This document shows positions 32,602 to 42,043 of a stretch of 64,000 nt of DNA, one piece after another. A program made the position numbers and the translations under genes. Origin of the DNA: G963422745 sp963422745. Its GTDB lineage: Bacteria > Actinomycetota > Acidimicrobiia > Acidimicrobiales > Aldehydirespiratoraceae. The notes under the pieces were generated by a model. It saw nothing but the letters and a program-made list of their open reading frames with translations, had not been told where the DNA came from and did not search any database. How positions within the stretch are numbered: the first letter of the stretch is position 1; every line of letters starts with the position of its first letter. The stretch spans positions 1,736,001 through 1,800,000 of the forward strand of contig OY730477.1 in the NCBI GenBank assembly GCA_963422745.1, written 5' to 3'.

Positions 32602-34041
32602 CTACGTCTCTTGTTTGTGCTCCGCAGATTCAACGTTGTCTGTATCAAGGTTTAGCCGAGGAACACGTAGAGCCAGTTTCACCACGAACCGGGCGCCCGA
32701 CTGTCCGTCGAGTCGGTCCTCAACCTTTACGTGCCCGCCGTGTAGTCCTACATGCTCAGCCACAAGCGACAGTCCCAGACCCGTGCCTGTGCCATGGCCG
32801 CGGTGCCGACCAGCAGAACCGCGCGAGAACCGATCAAAGATGATCTCACGCTCGTCTGGTGGAACACCCGGGCCATGGTCCTCGACCGCCAAACTTGCCC
32901 ATTTGTCCTGTTCGGCCAACTCCACCCGCAGGTCATGGCCGTACTTGGTGGCGTTGTCCAACAGGTTGGTAACCACCTGCTTCAGGCGGCGCTTATCACC
33001 GGTGATCGGCAGCACCGAAAGGTTACCGACGTCGAGGTTGGCGGAGAAAGGGCTGTGGGCTATGCACTGGCGCACGAATTCGACGAGATCGAGTCGCTCT
33101 GCATGAAGTGAAGCCGTCCCGACGTCGTACCGGTTGATCTCCAACAGGTCCTCAATGAGATGGGTGAAGCGGATGGCGTCGTCGGTGAGCAGATCCAGAG
33201 CCGTTCGGCTGCGAGCACTCAACTCTTCGCAATTATTTTGAAGTACTTCGATCGAAGCGTTGAGGGTCATTAGCGGCGAGCGAAGCTCATGACTGACTGC
33301 TGATGCGAAACGGGCGTCGCGTTCGATGCGATCTTCGAGGGTACGTGCCATGCGGTTAAACGATGCAGTTAGCGACGCCAGATCAGCATCAGCGGGAGGG
33401 TCCAGACGGGTGTCGAGCTCACCGGCGGCAAGTGACTCGGCGGCACCCCGAACCTCGGCCAACGGCGTCAGCACACGACGCGAAGCCCACGCGCCGGTAG
33501 CCGCAGCCAGCAGCGTGGTGGCCACAGCCACACCTGTGACGATTATTCCGAGGATACGCAGCGCTTGTTCTACGTCGTCCGCGAGTGCCGCCTCGTAGTA
33601 GGCAGCTTCAACACCGGGAATCGGGATGCCCATAATGAAGGCTGGCTTGTCGTTGAGACTGGTGGTGATGCGGGCGGCGGAACCTTCGGCGACGTAGTCA
33701 ACCAGAGCCGCAGGAATGTTGTCCTCGTTGAAGACGAGAGTTTGTTCGGAGGTCCATCGGTCCTGGAAGTTCAACAGTGGGAACGAACGCTCCGTGACCG
33801 TGAGCGTGTCGAAGATCAGATCAATGTCCTCGGGGTCGGTCTCGTTATCGAGACGGTCGTTCAACTGGATGGCGTTGCGTACCAGCACCGCGAACGCCCT
33901 TTGTCGACGATCTTCGATGAGATTGCGGCGCGCGAATGTGAGGGTTGAGGTGGCCATCAGTATTGACAGAAGCAGTCCGCCTGTAGCGAACAGAAAAGTA
34001 ATGCGGGCCTGAAGCCCTAGGCGGCGCCAGACCGACGGCAT
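32602..34041 (-). CDS. mtrB: MtrB-like sensor histidine kinase
   Basis: Membrane sensor kinase that phosphorylates the adjacent response regulator. 479 residues: membrane helix about 13-33, extracytoplasmic domain to about 155, second helix about 162-185, HAMP (ASRRVLTPLAEVRGAAESLA), HisKA with the phospho-His in SHELRSPL (about residue 251), and HATPase N, G1 and G2 boxes (NLLDNATKYG, DHGPGVPP, GTGLGLSLV). In Actinobacteria MtrAB governs cell-wall homeostasis and division; that role here is inference from gene order. Confidence 0.9.
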   Translation of the reverse strand: MPSVWRRLGLQARITFLFATGGLLLSILMATSTLTFARRNLIEDRRQRAFAVLVRNAIQLNDRLDNETDPEDIDLIFDTLTVTERSFPLLNFQDRWTSEQTLVFNEDNIPAALVDYVAEGSAARITTSLNDKPAFIMGIPIPGVEAAYYEAALADDVEQALRILGIIVTGVAVATTLLAAATGAWASRRVLTPLAEVRGAAESLAAGELDTRLDPPADADLASLTASFNRMARTLEDRIERDARFASAVSHELRSPLMTLNASIEVLQNNCEELSARSRTALDLLTDDAIRFTHLIEDLLEINRYDVGTASLHAERLDLVEFVRQCIAHSPFSANLDVGNLSVLPITGDKRRLKQVVTNLLDNATKYGHDLRVELAEQDKWASLAVEDHGPGVPPDEREIIFDRFSRGSAGRHRGHGTGTGLGLSLVAEHVGLHGGHVKVEDRLDGQSGARFVVKLALRVPRLNLDTDNVESAEHKQET

Positions 34042-34046
34042 CTTGG

Positions 34047-34727
34047 CTAGGCCTGGAGCTTGTAACCCAGGCCTCGGACAGTAACTATGTGCCGCGGACT
34101 GGCAGGGTCGGGCTCAATCTTGGTACGAAGCCGCCTGATGTGAACATCGACGATGCGATTGTCGCCGAAGTATCCATAGTCCCACACCCGTCCGAGCAGT
34201 GTCTCGCGGCTCAGGACACGACCCGGCTGAACCGCGAACTCCACGAGCAGTCGGAACTCGGTCTTGGTGACGTGGACTTCACGCCCGGCGACGCGCACCA
34301 CCCCTTGATCCGGAAGAATTTCGAGGTCACCGAATATCATCTGCACCGATCCCGGAGGGGTTGTTCTGGTGCGGCGGAGCAGCGCTCGTATACGAGCGCT
34401 CAGCTCCTTGGTGGCGAAGGGCTTGGTGAGGTAGTCATCGGCTCCGGCTTCGAGGCCTGCCACCACGTCATGGGTGTCTGCGCGCGCGGTGACCATCACG
34501 ATCGGCACGTCGCTCATCTGACGGATGGATCGACACACCTCAAACCCGTCAACACCGGGCAACATGATGTCGATCAGCACGACGTCGGCGGCGGAGCGGC
34601 TGAATGAGCGAAGCGCTTCCTCGCCGGTGTCGACTCCCTCGACCGTCCAGCCCTCGTCCTCAAGCGCAAACTCGACCACCGTACGGATCCTCTCGTCGTC
34701 TTCGACCGTCAGAATTCGGGTACCCAT
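34047..34727 (-). CDS. mtrA: MtrA-like response regulator
   Basis: OmpR/PhoB-class regulator, 226 residues. Receiver domain 1-120 with acidic pocket Glu9-Asp10-Asp11, phosphoacceptor Asp53 in LIDIMLPG, Thr of VTARAD and Lys of TKPF; winged-helix DNA-binding domain about 130-225 ending TVRGLGYKLQA. ATG 34727 is the family start (MGTRILTVEDDERIR); the open frame farther upstream is Arg/His-rich nonsense. 5 nt separate it from mtrB. Confidence 0.94.
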   Translation of the reverse strand: MGTRILTVEDDERIRTVVEFALEDEGWTVEGVDTGEEALRSFSRSAADVVLIDIMLPGVDGFEVCRSIRQMSDVPIVMVTARADTHDVVAGLEAGADDYLTKPFATKELSARIRALLRRTRTTPPGSVQMIFGDLEILPDQGVVRVAGREVHVTKTEFRLLVEFAVQPGRVLSRETLLGRVWDYGYFGDNRIVDVHIRRLRTKIEPDPASPRHIVTVRGLGYKLQA

Positions 34728-34777
34728 ACAGCAATGATGATCGCGAATTTGTCGAAGGGGTGCACGGCGTCGCCGGT

Positions 34778-35149
34778 TTAGCCGGTTCCGTTGGTGGTTG
34801 AGCCGCCGTTGGGCTCGGCTTGCGGATCGGTTACAGACCTCCGCTTGGGTGATGGCGAATAGTGGGTATCGGTGTCGGTCCGGTAAGAACCTGGAGCGTT
34901 CCACTCGGCCATGGCTCGCAAGGTCAATACGACGATGATGGCCACCCCAACAGCGGCGGCCGTGGCAGCGACCACACCTATCATCCCGGCGGCGACGGTG
35001 CATCCGTCGTCACACTGAAGATCCGTCACCGCGTAGCCGATCAGGCCGCCACACAAACCCGCAACCAGTACTGCCGCTAAGGCGAGCACTCGTGCAGACA
35101 CCGACGGGGATGCGGTGCTGTAGGGCGAACGAGTGGATTCGGGCTTCAA
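34778..35149 (-). CDS. Small two-helix membrane protein
   Basis: 123 residues from TTG 35149, with predicted helices at about 20-43 and 52-78 and a hydrophilic Pro/Ser-rich tail. CDDGC between the helices could be an extracytoplasmic disulfide. No family recognised. It precedes mtrA in the same direction with a 50-bp gap and may be co-transcribed. Confidence 0.55.
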   Translation of the reverse strand: MKPESTRSPYSTASPSVSARVLALAAVLVAGLCGGLIGYAVTDLQCDDGCTVAAGMIGVVAATAAAVGVAIIVVLTLRAMAEWNAPGSYRTDTDTHYSPSPKRRSVTDPQAEPNGGSTTNGTG

Positions 35150-35217
35150 CGTAAGCGGACGTGTAGTGACGTTGTGGCGTGGCCACCGGGGATTTGATGC
35201 ATCCTCATTGAGCTTAC

Positions 35218-35997
35218 GTGGCGTGGACGATTCGTGACGAGGTTCCTAGAATTGGTGGTATTGACGTCCTCGTCGTATTGCCCACATATAACGAGGCAGC
35301 GAACATCTTTGAGGTGATTCGTCGCCTTCACCGTGCCTGCCCCGACGCACAGGTCTTGGTGATTGACGATTCGAGTCCCGACGGCACAGCTGAGGTGGCC
35401 GGGGGTATTGCAGCCGAGATTGACCAAGTCGAATTGCTGCTGAGGCCGACCAAGTCCGGTCTGGGATCGGCATACCGGGAAGGTTTCCGGCGTGGACTTG
35501 CCGATGGATACGACGCGGTCGTTGAGATGGACTCTGATCTTTCGCACTCACCTGAGGCGCTGCCAACTTTGCTGGCCGAGTTGGATAGTCCGAACTCTCA
35601 GAGCGCCGATTTGGTTATCGGTAGCCGTTATGTTCCGGGCGGTTCGATCCCTGCATGGTCTCGACATCGTCGATTCTTGTCGCGCTGGGCGAATCGCTAC
35701 ACGGCGCTGATGCTCGGCAACCGAATAGGTGATTCCACCTCGGGTTTTCGGGTCTACCGGTCAACTGTGTTGGCGGCGATTGACCTCAACGCGGTCCGTA
35801 CCTCCGGGTACGCGTTTCAAATCGAGATGGTTCGGCGTGTGTTGGCGGCGGGCGGCACGGTTGTTGAAGTACCGATCACCTTTGGTGAGCGTGCATCGGG
35901 CGATTCGAAGATGTCCGGTCCGATCGTGCTGGAAGCCATGGCCTGGGTGACATTGTGGGGGTTGCGGGACAGGCTGCTGAAGTTGTTTCGTCGTTGA
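35218..35997 (+). CDS. Polyprenol-phosphate mannosyltransferase (DPM-like GT2)
   Basis: GT2 enzyme that makes polyprenyl-phosphate-mannose (or glucose) from the nucleotide sugar, feeding lipoglycan and protein glycosylation outside the membrane. 259 residues: VVLPTYNEAANI, VIDDSSPDGTAE, the DxD-type VVEMDSDLSHSPEALP, and SRYVPGGSIPAWSRHRRFLSRWANRY, all typical of actinobacterial Ppm1 catalytic domains. No fused N-acyltransferase domain. GTG 35218 gives about 15 residues before the fold; a later GTG is possible. Confidence 0.88.
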   Translation: MAWTIRDEVPRIGGIDVLVVLPTYNEAANIFEVIRRLHRACPDAQVLVIDDSSPDGTAEVAGGIAAEIDQVELLLRPTKSGLGSAYREGFRRGLADGYDAVVEMDSDLSHSPEALPTLLAELDSPNSQSADLVIGSRYVPGGSIPAWSRHRRFLSRWANRYTALMLGNRIGDSTSGFRVYRSTVLAAIDLNAVRTSGYAFQIEMVRRVLAAGGTVVEVPITFGERASGDSKMSGPIVLEAMAWVTLWGLRDRLLKLFRR

Positions 35998-36062
35998 CAC
36001 CGGTTCGGTTCAGGCTCAACGTTGTTGTGTTTTGGGTTGTTGTGTTTTGGCATGCTGAGCGG

Positions 36063-36554
36063 ATGCGCCGATACAAGGTTGCGGGCGGTTTGCTCACGAA
36101 TCATCACGGCTTGTTGCTGGTCGCCAACCGGCGGCGTAACGGCAGGATCGATTGGTCCACTCCTGGTGGAGTTGTTGACGACGGGGAAACGGCTTTGGAG
36201 GCGCTGGAGCGCGAGATCACCGAGGAGACGGGTTTAACGGTGACGTCGTGGCACCAGCTTTGCTGGACCGTTGCTGTCGATTTCGTCGACCTCGCCATGG
36301 AGTTGTATGTAGAGGTGTATCGCGCCGGGCAATTTTCAGGGGATCTGACCGTGGACGACCCCGACGGCATCGTCACGGCTGCGGAGTTCTTGGATCACCG
36401 CAGCGCACGCGAGCGGCTTGACAGCGCGCCTCGTTGGGTATCGGACCCGCTGAAGGAATGGCTGGACGGTCCCTGGACCGATAAACGGAGTTTCGGTTTC
36501 TCCGCTCATGGCACGAACCCGTACATGCTGCGGGCCGAACGCCTCGAACAGTGA
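36063..36554 (+). CDS. Nudix hydrolase
   Basis: 163 residues from ATG 36063. Complete Nudix box GGVVDDGETALEALEREITEETGL (about residues 35-58). The N-terminus RRYKVAGGLLTNHHGLLLVANRRRNGRIDWSTPGG is typical of small housecleaning Nudix enzymes. Its stop overlaps the dinB GTG, so it may share function in guarding nucleotide pools before the translesion polymerase; that is inference. Confidence 0.88.
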   Translation: MRRYKVAGGLLTNHHGLLLVANRRRNGRIDWSTPGGVVDDGETALEALEREITEETGLTVTSWHQLCWTVAVDFVDLAMELYVEVYRAGQFSGDLTVDDPDGIVTAAEFLDHRSARERLDSAPRWVSDPLKEWLDGPWTDKRSFGFSAHGTNPYMLRAERLEQ

Positions 36555-37834
36555 GATCGATGCCTGCCTCCGGCAGACCCCCGGATGGAACAGTCGGCTT
36601 TATCCACGTCGACATGGACGCCTTCTTCGCGTCGGTGGAGATACTGCGACACCCCGAGTTGCGCAACCAGCCCGTCGTGGTGGGCGGCACCGGCAACCGT
36701 GGTGTGGTCGCAGCGGCCGACTACCACGCCCGGGCATACGGGATTCGTTCGGCGATGGCCACGATCCAGGCCCGCAGACTTTGCAAGCACGCTGTGTTTC
36801 TGCCCGGAGATCATGCCCACTACATCGAGGTCAGCAAGCGAATCATGTTGCTGCTGGACGATTTCACCCCGCTGATCGAGCCGCTGTCGCTTGACGAGGC
36901 GTTTCTCGATGTGAGAGGCGTTCTACATGGCCAAAGAGATGCCGTCGACATAGCCAGGGAAGTTCGTCGTCGAGTGTTCTGTGAGGAAGGGCTCACATGC
37001 TCGGTAGGTGTTGCTGCCAACAAGTTTCTGGCCAAGCTGGCAACACAGCGGGCCAAGCCCGCGCCGAGTCTGGATGGGCCTGTGTACCAATCCGGAGTTC
37101 ACGTGATCGAAGCAGGCAGAGAAACCGAGTTCTTGCATCCCCTGCCGGTTCGGGCCCTTTGGGGAGTCGGACCTGCAACCGAGGCCCGTTTGGCTCAGAT
37201 GGGAATCGAGACCATCGGAGACATCGCGGCGCAGCCACCCCAGCATATGGTCGCCGCTTTGGGTAAGGCTGTTGGAGGCCACCTGCGGAGTCTTGCGCTG
37301 GGGCTGGACGACCGACCCGTGGAACCTCACCGTGAGCGCCGCTCCATCGGCCATGAGGAAACCTTCCCACAAGACCTCGTGGATCGGGAGCAACTAAACA
37401 ACAGGCTCCTTCGAATGGCTGATGCGGTGGCTTCGCGAATGCGTTCGGCGGCTACCGCAGGGCGATGCATCACCATCAAGTTGCGCTTCGGGGACTTCAC
37501 CACGATCACGCGGTCACTCACACTGGCGCAGCCCACTGACGGCGGTCTGGCAATCGCCCGCTACGCCACCAACATGCTCGGTCATGTTGACATCGGTCGT
37601 GGTGTCCGACTTGTAGGGGTGAGTGTCAGTGGGCTCGTTGAACGCTTCCACCAACAGTTGAGCCTCGATGATCTCGCCCATTATTCCCAACACGACGTTG
37701 ACGAGGTGGTCGACCAGATCCGTGCCCGATTCGGTGACGATGCTGTGGGCCCAGCCAGTCTTGTAACTCCAGGTGTCGGCCTCAGCCGGATGCGAAATGG
37801 TCGACGCCAGTGGGGTCCTGATCAGGGTTCGTGA
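36551..37834 (+). CDS. dinB: DNA polymerase IV (Y-family)
   Basis: Error-prone translesion polymerase. 427 residues. Catalytic acidic residues sit in HVDMDAFFASVE (about residue 19) and PLSLDEAFLDV (about 113); CSVGVAANKFLAKLA and the helix-hairpin-helix ALWGVGPATEARLAQMGI are present, then the little-finger domain. No clear beta-clamp-binding peptide at the C-terminus. GTG 36551 overlaps the Nudix stop; ATG 36560 is an alternative. Confidence 0.95.
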   Translation: MRSMPASGRPPDGTVGFIHVDMDAFFASVEILRHPELRNQPVVVGGTGNRGVVAAADYHARAYGIRSAMATIQARRLCKHAVFLPGDHAHYIEVSKRIMLLLDDFTPLIEPLSLDEAFLDVRGVLHGQRDAVDIAREVRRRVFCEEGLTCSVGVAANKFLAKLATQRAKPAPSLDGPVYQSGVHVIEAGRETEFLHPLPVRALWGVGPATEARLAQMGIETIGDIAAQPPQHMVAALGKAVGGHLRSLALGLDDRPVEPHRERRSIGHEETFPQDLVDREQLNNRLLRMADAVASRMRSAATAGRCITIKLRFGDFTTITRSLTLAQPTDGGLAIARYATNMLGHVDIGRGVRLVGVSVSGLVERFHQQLSLDDLAHYSQHDVDEVVDQIRARFGDDAVGPASLVTPGVGLSRMRNGRRQWGPDQGS

Positions 37835-38042
37835 TCCGCGCGACGATGGTCCCATAACGCCGGATCGTGACGGTCGCGCCGTACCGGCACGAGCCATAAC
37901 TGTGCGCGACAACACAGTGACGTTTGATCTGCGCTCCAATTGTGCGACACTAGGAGCATGTATGAACGTGTCGCGCGGTGTACCGAAGGTGCATTACAAC
38001 CACGCCGAGTCAGCGTGGAGCCCGATGTCTAAGGAGTCGGAT

Positions 38043-38432
38043 GTGCCTCTGAGCGAGGATGAGCAACGGATCCTCTCTGAGATTGAGGATCATCTCTATG
38101 AGTCCGATCCGGCGCTGGCACGCGAAGTGGCGCAGACAACTGTGTATACACACGCCTTTCGCAACCTGAAATGGGCGACTCTCGGTCTGATCGTGGGAGT
38201 CGTGGTGATGGTTGTCTCGTTGTCCACGAACTTTGTCGTTTCGTTTCTCGGGTTCTTGATGATGCTGGCAAGTCTTCTGTGGTTTGAACGCAATGCTCGT
38301 CGGCTCGGCCGCGCTGGACTTGAACAGATGACTTCGGGCATGCGTAGTGGCGGACTGCGTGACATGGTGGGAGGTGCCGGGGCACGCGTGCGTCGGCGTT
38401 TTGACCGTCCCGATGATGCTCAGCCAGGCTGA
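38043..38432 (+). CDS. DUF3040 membrane protein
   Basis: 129 residues. Starts VPLSEDEQRILSEIEDHLYESDPALA, the DUF3040 signature, followed by two helices (about 42-60 and 62-80). AAGGAG at 38031-38036, 6 nt before GTG 38043, decides the start; ATG 38025 overlaps that site badly. DUF3040 genes commonly sit near dinB and the mra cluster in Actinobacteria; function unknown. Confidence 0.85.
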   Translation: MPLSEDEQRILSEIEDHLYESDPALAREVAQTTVYTHAFRNLKWATLGLIVGVVVMVVSLSTNFVVSFLGFLMMLASLLWFERNARRLGRAGLEQMTSGMRSGGLRDMVGGAGARVRRRFDRPDDAQPG

Positions 38433-38456
38433 GCAAGCCTCTAGCTCATCAGGCCT

Positions 38457-40847
38457 TCATGCGACGCGCAGCGACCGAGGATTCAACATCGCCAACAGTT
38501 TCTTGGCTGGCGTCACCTGCGATCGGCATGCATGGCGTATCAACGACGCTGAGTGCCATGCCGCGGTCGCAGAATGCGGGGCGAGTTCCGGGTGGGCGTA
38601 ACGCAACCGGGTAACGGCCTCAATGAATTCTGTGATCGGCCCGGAATCCGGAGCCGTCCGCAACACCCGACGACCGAACTCGGCGGGCGTCTCGGAGCCG
38701 ATCGGTTTGATGCCGAGCAGTCGCACCGACTCAACGACCACGTCAAAGGCGAATTCACCCAAGCGGCCAGGATCGTCCGAAGCCAACTTGAATCGACGCC
38801 TCCGCAGAAGCCAAGCGGTGACCGGGATGATTGAAGCGATTGCCACTGCGACGAGTACCGCTTGAACGGTTCGCAGTGCTATCTGAAGGGCGTCACCATC
38901 ACGAAGGGCGACAGCGTCACGGGCGGCGCCGCTGCCGCTGTCGGTGCCGTTGTCGGCCTCTGTTGCGCCTACGGAGGAACCGGGTGCATCTGCGGAAGAA
39001 GCCGGGTCAGCTAACTCCTCGAAAGACTCGGCACCGTCGGGATTGAAGAACGGAACAGTGCTGGGCGGCGCGATGAATTCCGTAACGTCTTCACCGTCGA
39101 AGGCCGAATCGATGTCCCCGTCCTGTGCAGGTTGCAACCCGGTGATGTTAGTTCCATGGGTTGGGGCGCGGCCCGGGGTCGGATCGAAGCTGATCCAGCC
39201 GACGCTGGAGAAATGGACCTCGGGCCAAGCGTGGGCGTGTTTACCTTTCACTACAAACTCGCCGCGCTCTTCGTCGAACTCGCCCCACGTGTAACCTACC
39301 GCCACCCGAGCCGGTATGCCCAGCGAGCGTGCCATTGCCGCGTAGGTTGCTGCGAACTGTTCGCAGTAGCCGCGTCGAACGTTGAACAAGAAATCCGTGA
39401 CGGAATTGATGTCGTGCCCGACAGCGACATCAAGGTCATAGACGAAGTCCGACTCGGATCCGACGAAGAAGTCCTGCAACGCCCGAACCCGCCCGTAATC
39501 TGTGGTTGCTTCTCGGGTGATCGACTCCGCTAAGGTTGTGACGCTCGCGGGCCAGCACCTTGAGTCGGTGAGGTCGTCGCCGCAGGGCCTGGGAAGTCGG
39601 GTGTACTCGTCCACGAAGTCGCTGCTGGAGCCGGTTGTGGCATCAACGGGAAGTTGATTCGGGTTGAAGGCCGGAACTGCCGACTCGATCACGTAGGTAA
39701 ACCCGCGGGCGGCATCTCCGATCGCTTGTTGATCGACGACCAGCGCTGCAGTTGCAGCTTCGTATTCAAGGGTGACTCCGCTTGAATCGATGATCTTCGC
39801 CAATTCGTAGGCGGCGGGCAGATAGACGTTGCCTAGTCGCCGGGTGGTGACCTGTTGGCGTACCACCCGGCGCGCCACGTCAGCACCGACATCTGCGGGT
39901 ACAGGCCCATGGGCGTCTCGGAAGCGGCTGCGTCTACTCCAGGTCCCTCCGTCGAAGTCGGTGAGCGCCATGAGGCGCCAGTAGTGGCGATCGGTGCTGG
40001 GGTTGGCGACCTTCACCGAAAACAACTCGAAGTTGCTTTGCTCAACGATCGATGGTGCTATCTCAACAAGGGGACTCGCTACCGAGCGGGACTTCGCGCT
40101 GCTGCCAATGTCGGTCACATCAACGAGGGCCTCACTCCTATCAAAAAGCGATGGTGCTACCACGACGCTGGAAGCCACCGCCACAACTACGGTGCAGCCA
40201 CCGACCCAAGCCGTTGTGGCGATACCACGACCGCGGCGGTTGCCGATCCAGAACTCGTCGTGAGCCCGGCGGCTCATCCGCATAGCGACGGCGACAAAAG
40301 CGACCGCACCGGCGAACGCGGCACCGTAGGCGATCTGGTGATCGCCACTGCTGAGCAAGGTCGTGAACGCGAATACCGTTGCTGCCGGGGCGATCGTCTC
40401 GGGAAACGAGCGAGATCGAAATGCTGCCCAGTCCGCCAGAGGTGCACTCACCCCCAATGCCGCAGCCGCGACCATCACGAACCCACGGATCGGCTCCACC
40501 GGTGCGCTTTCGGTCTGGAACAGGTCCCAGACGAGTCTGAGGTCTTCGCCGAGAAGGTTCCATGTCCCGCGTGCGAACACGGCGCTGCCAAGCGTTTCGG
40601 AATACAGAATGAGTTTGAGCATTGTCGCGGTGACGAGCAGGTTGAGCGGAGCCGCAACCCACATACTCAAACCGATGTGGCGGGCAGCTATCGCGACCCC
40701 ATGGCAGACGATCACGATGGTGATGACGTCGCCAAGAAACGACCGGTCGACGAATAGGCGCTCAAGGCTGAACGCAACCGTAACGCTCAAAGTGACGACC
40801 GCAGCCTCGGTGAGGATCCCGATCCCGGTTCTGGCATCGACTTTCAC
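38457..40847 (-). CDS. TgpA-like transmembrane transglutaminase
   Basis: 796 residues from a GTG overlapping the DUF58 stop (GTGA). N-terminal third has several membrane helices; a periplasmic transglutaminase-like domain (about 430-560) carries the triad Cys in RRGYCEQFAAT, His in HAHAWPEVHF and Asp in ISFDPTPG; one further helix (near 690) precedes a C-terminal DUF4129-like cytoplasmic tail with many charged residues. Together with moxR and DUF58 it forms the widespread MoxR-DUF58-TgpA operon, whose role is poorly understood but is thought to involve cell-envelope processing. Confidence 0.88.
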   Translation of the reverse strand: MKVDARTGIGILTEAAVVTLSVTVAFSLERLFVDRSFLGDVITIVIVCHGVAIAARHIGLSMWVAAPLNLLVTATMLKLILYSETLGSAVFARGTWNLLGEDLRLVWDLFQTESAPVEPIRGFVMVAAAALGVSAPLADWAAFRSRSFPETIAPAATVFAFTTLLSSGDHQIAYGAAFAGAVAFVAVAMRMSRRAHDEFWIGNRRGRGIATTAWVGGCTVVVAVASSVVVAPSLFDRSEALVDVTDIGSSAKSRSVASPLVEIAPSIVEQSNFELFSVKVANPSTDRHYWRLMALTDFDGGTWSRRSRFRDAHGPVPADVGADVARRVVRQQVTTRRLGNVYLPAAYELAKIIDSSGVTLEYEAATAALVVDQQAIGDAARGFTYVIESAVPAFNPNQLPVDATTGSSSDFVDEYTRLPRPCGDDLTDSRCWPASVTTLAESITREATTDYGRVRALQDFFVGSESDFVYDLDVAVGHDINSVTDFLFNVRRGYCEQFAATYAAMARSLGIPARVAVGYTWGEFDEERGEFVVKGKHAHAWPEVHFSSVGWISFDPTPGRAPTHGTNITGLQPAQDGDIDSAFDGEDVTEFIAPPSTVPFFNPDGAESFEELADPASSADAPGSSVGATEADNGTDSGSGAARDAVALRDGDALQIALRTVQAVLVAVAIASIIPVTAWLLRRRRFKLASDDPGRLGEFAFDVVVESVRLLGIKPIGSETPAEFGRRVLRTAPDSGPITEFIEAVTRLRYAHPELAPHSATAAWHSASLIRHACRSQVTPAKKLLAMLNPRSLRVA

Positions 40848-42040
40848 GAAGCTGACCCCAGCGAGACTGTGGCGGACTCCGGGTGTGTGTTGATGTCGCC
40901 ATGTGACGACCACACTGAACCGAGTTGACCCGGACCCGTTAGATGAATCCAATCATTGACGCGGTTCGGTACGCCACCTGGCGAAGCCCAAAGTGTGGTG
41001 TCAACGGTGACCGTGACCGCTGCTCGCAGTCGGTTGGCGAACGCGAGGCGCAAGGTGTCGTCAGCAACCATCCGGGTATCCGCGGAGATGGCTATCACGG
41101 TGCCGCCACGTTCGGGCACCGAGAAATGAACCCGATCCGATCCGCCTTCCAGCAAGGCCAGGAACTCCAGGATCACGTCAAGTTGGCCGGCGCCCGACAC
41201 CATCGGTGTGCGCCGGTTGTCGCTGGTCGTTATGCCCACAATGTCGCCAGCGCGGAGTGCGGCGTCGGCGATCGAAGCTGCTATTGAGGTGGTGACATCC
41301 AGTGTCGCGGTTTCGTCGCCTGGAGACCGGGTGTCGATCACCACACAAAGCTGGCCTTGACGCGATGGACTGAACTGTCGAACCTGCAGCTCGTCGACTC
41401 GGGCTGAGGTGCGCCAATGGATCCTTCGCGGATCATCACCGGGCACATATGTGCGTAGACCGTCGAATTCCTCGTCGCGCAAGCCGAGCAACGAGCGGTG
41501 TTCGTGTCCGTATAGCGGATCGTTGCGGGCCGGTGTTGCGACGGCGGGTAGATGCTCGATGGGTGGATGAACGATCAGACGCTCCCGAGAGTCGATTCGG
41601 TGACTTCGCTGGGCAAGGCCCAGGGCATCCAGGTCGTCGATTCGAATCGGTCCCAGTTCGATCACCCCGCGGCGCGCGGAGGGCAGGCGATAGGCACCTC
41701 GGCAACGGCCGCCGTCTGCTTGCAGGGAGGCCATTGACAGGTCCACACCGCTGGTGTTGCCTACGGCCTCGTGTAGTCGCAGCAACGGGCTACGGAATCG
41801 CGAACAGTTGACGACCACAAGATCGACCCGGGCCGATTCGCCTGCGGCGATCCTCGGTGGGCGTACGTGGCGGGCGGCAACAACTCGCGACGACCGGATC
41901 CAGCGCAGCGCCGTGGCCCCACAGGTGGCTGCGACAGCTGCAATACCGGCAACCAGAAACTCCCTCGCGCCGAACACATACCCGGCGGACACCAACAGGC
42001 CACCGCTGACAAGTACACCCCACCCTGCGAGGGTTGGCAC
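40844..42040 (-). CDS. DUF58 (vWA-like) membrane protein
   Basis: 398 residues, two N-terminal helices (about 5-45), then a DUF58 domain: YGHEHRSLLGLRDEEFDGLRTYVPGDDPRRIHWRTSARVDELQVRQF is the defining block, followed by VVIDTRSPGDETA, where vWA folds hold the metal site. Partner of the MoxR ATPase next door (4-nt gap upstream) and of the transglutaminase downstream (4-nt overlap). Confidence 0.88.
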   Translation of the reverse strand: MPTLAGWGVLVSGGLLVSAGYVFGAREFLVAGIAAVAATCGATALRWIRSSRVVAARHVRPPRIAAGESARVDLVVVNCSRFRSPLLRLHEAVGNTSGVDLSMASLQADGGRCRGAYRLPSARRGVIELGPIRIDDLDALGLAQRSHRIDSRERLIVHPPIEHLPAVATPARNDPLYGHEHRSLLGLRDEEFDGLRTYVPGDDPRRIHWRTSARVDELQVRQFSPSRQGQLCVVIDTRSPGDETATLDVTTSIAASIADAALRAGDIVGITTSDNRRTPMVSGAGQLDVILEFLALLEGGSDRVHFSVPERGGTVIAISADTRMVADDTLRLAFANRLRAAVTVTVDTTLWASPGGVPNRVNDWIHLTGPGQLGSVWSSHGDINTHPESATVSLGSAS

Positions 42041-42043
42041 GTG

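Noticed and set aside
34728..35003. Upstream extension of the MtrA-like regulator
   Set aside because: His/Arg-rich nonsense; the receiver domain begins at ATG 34727.
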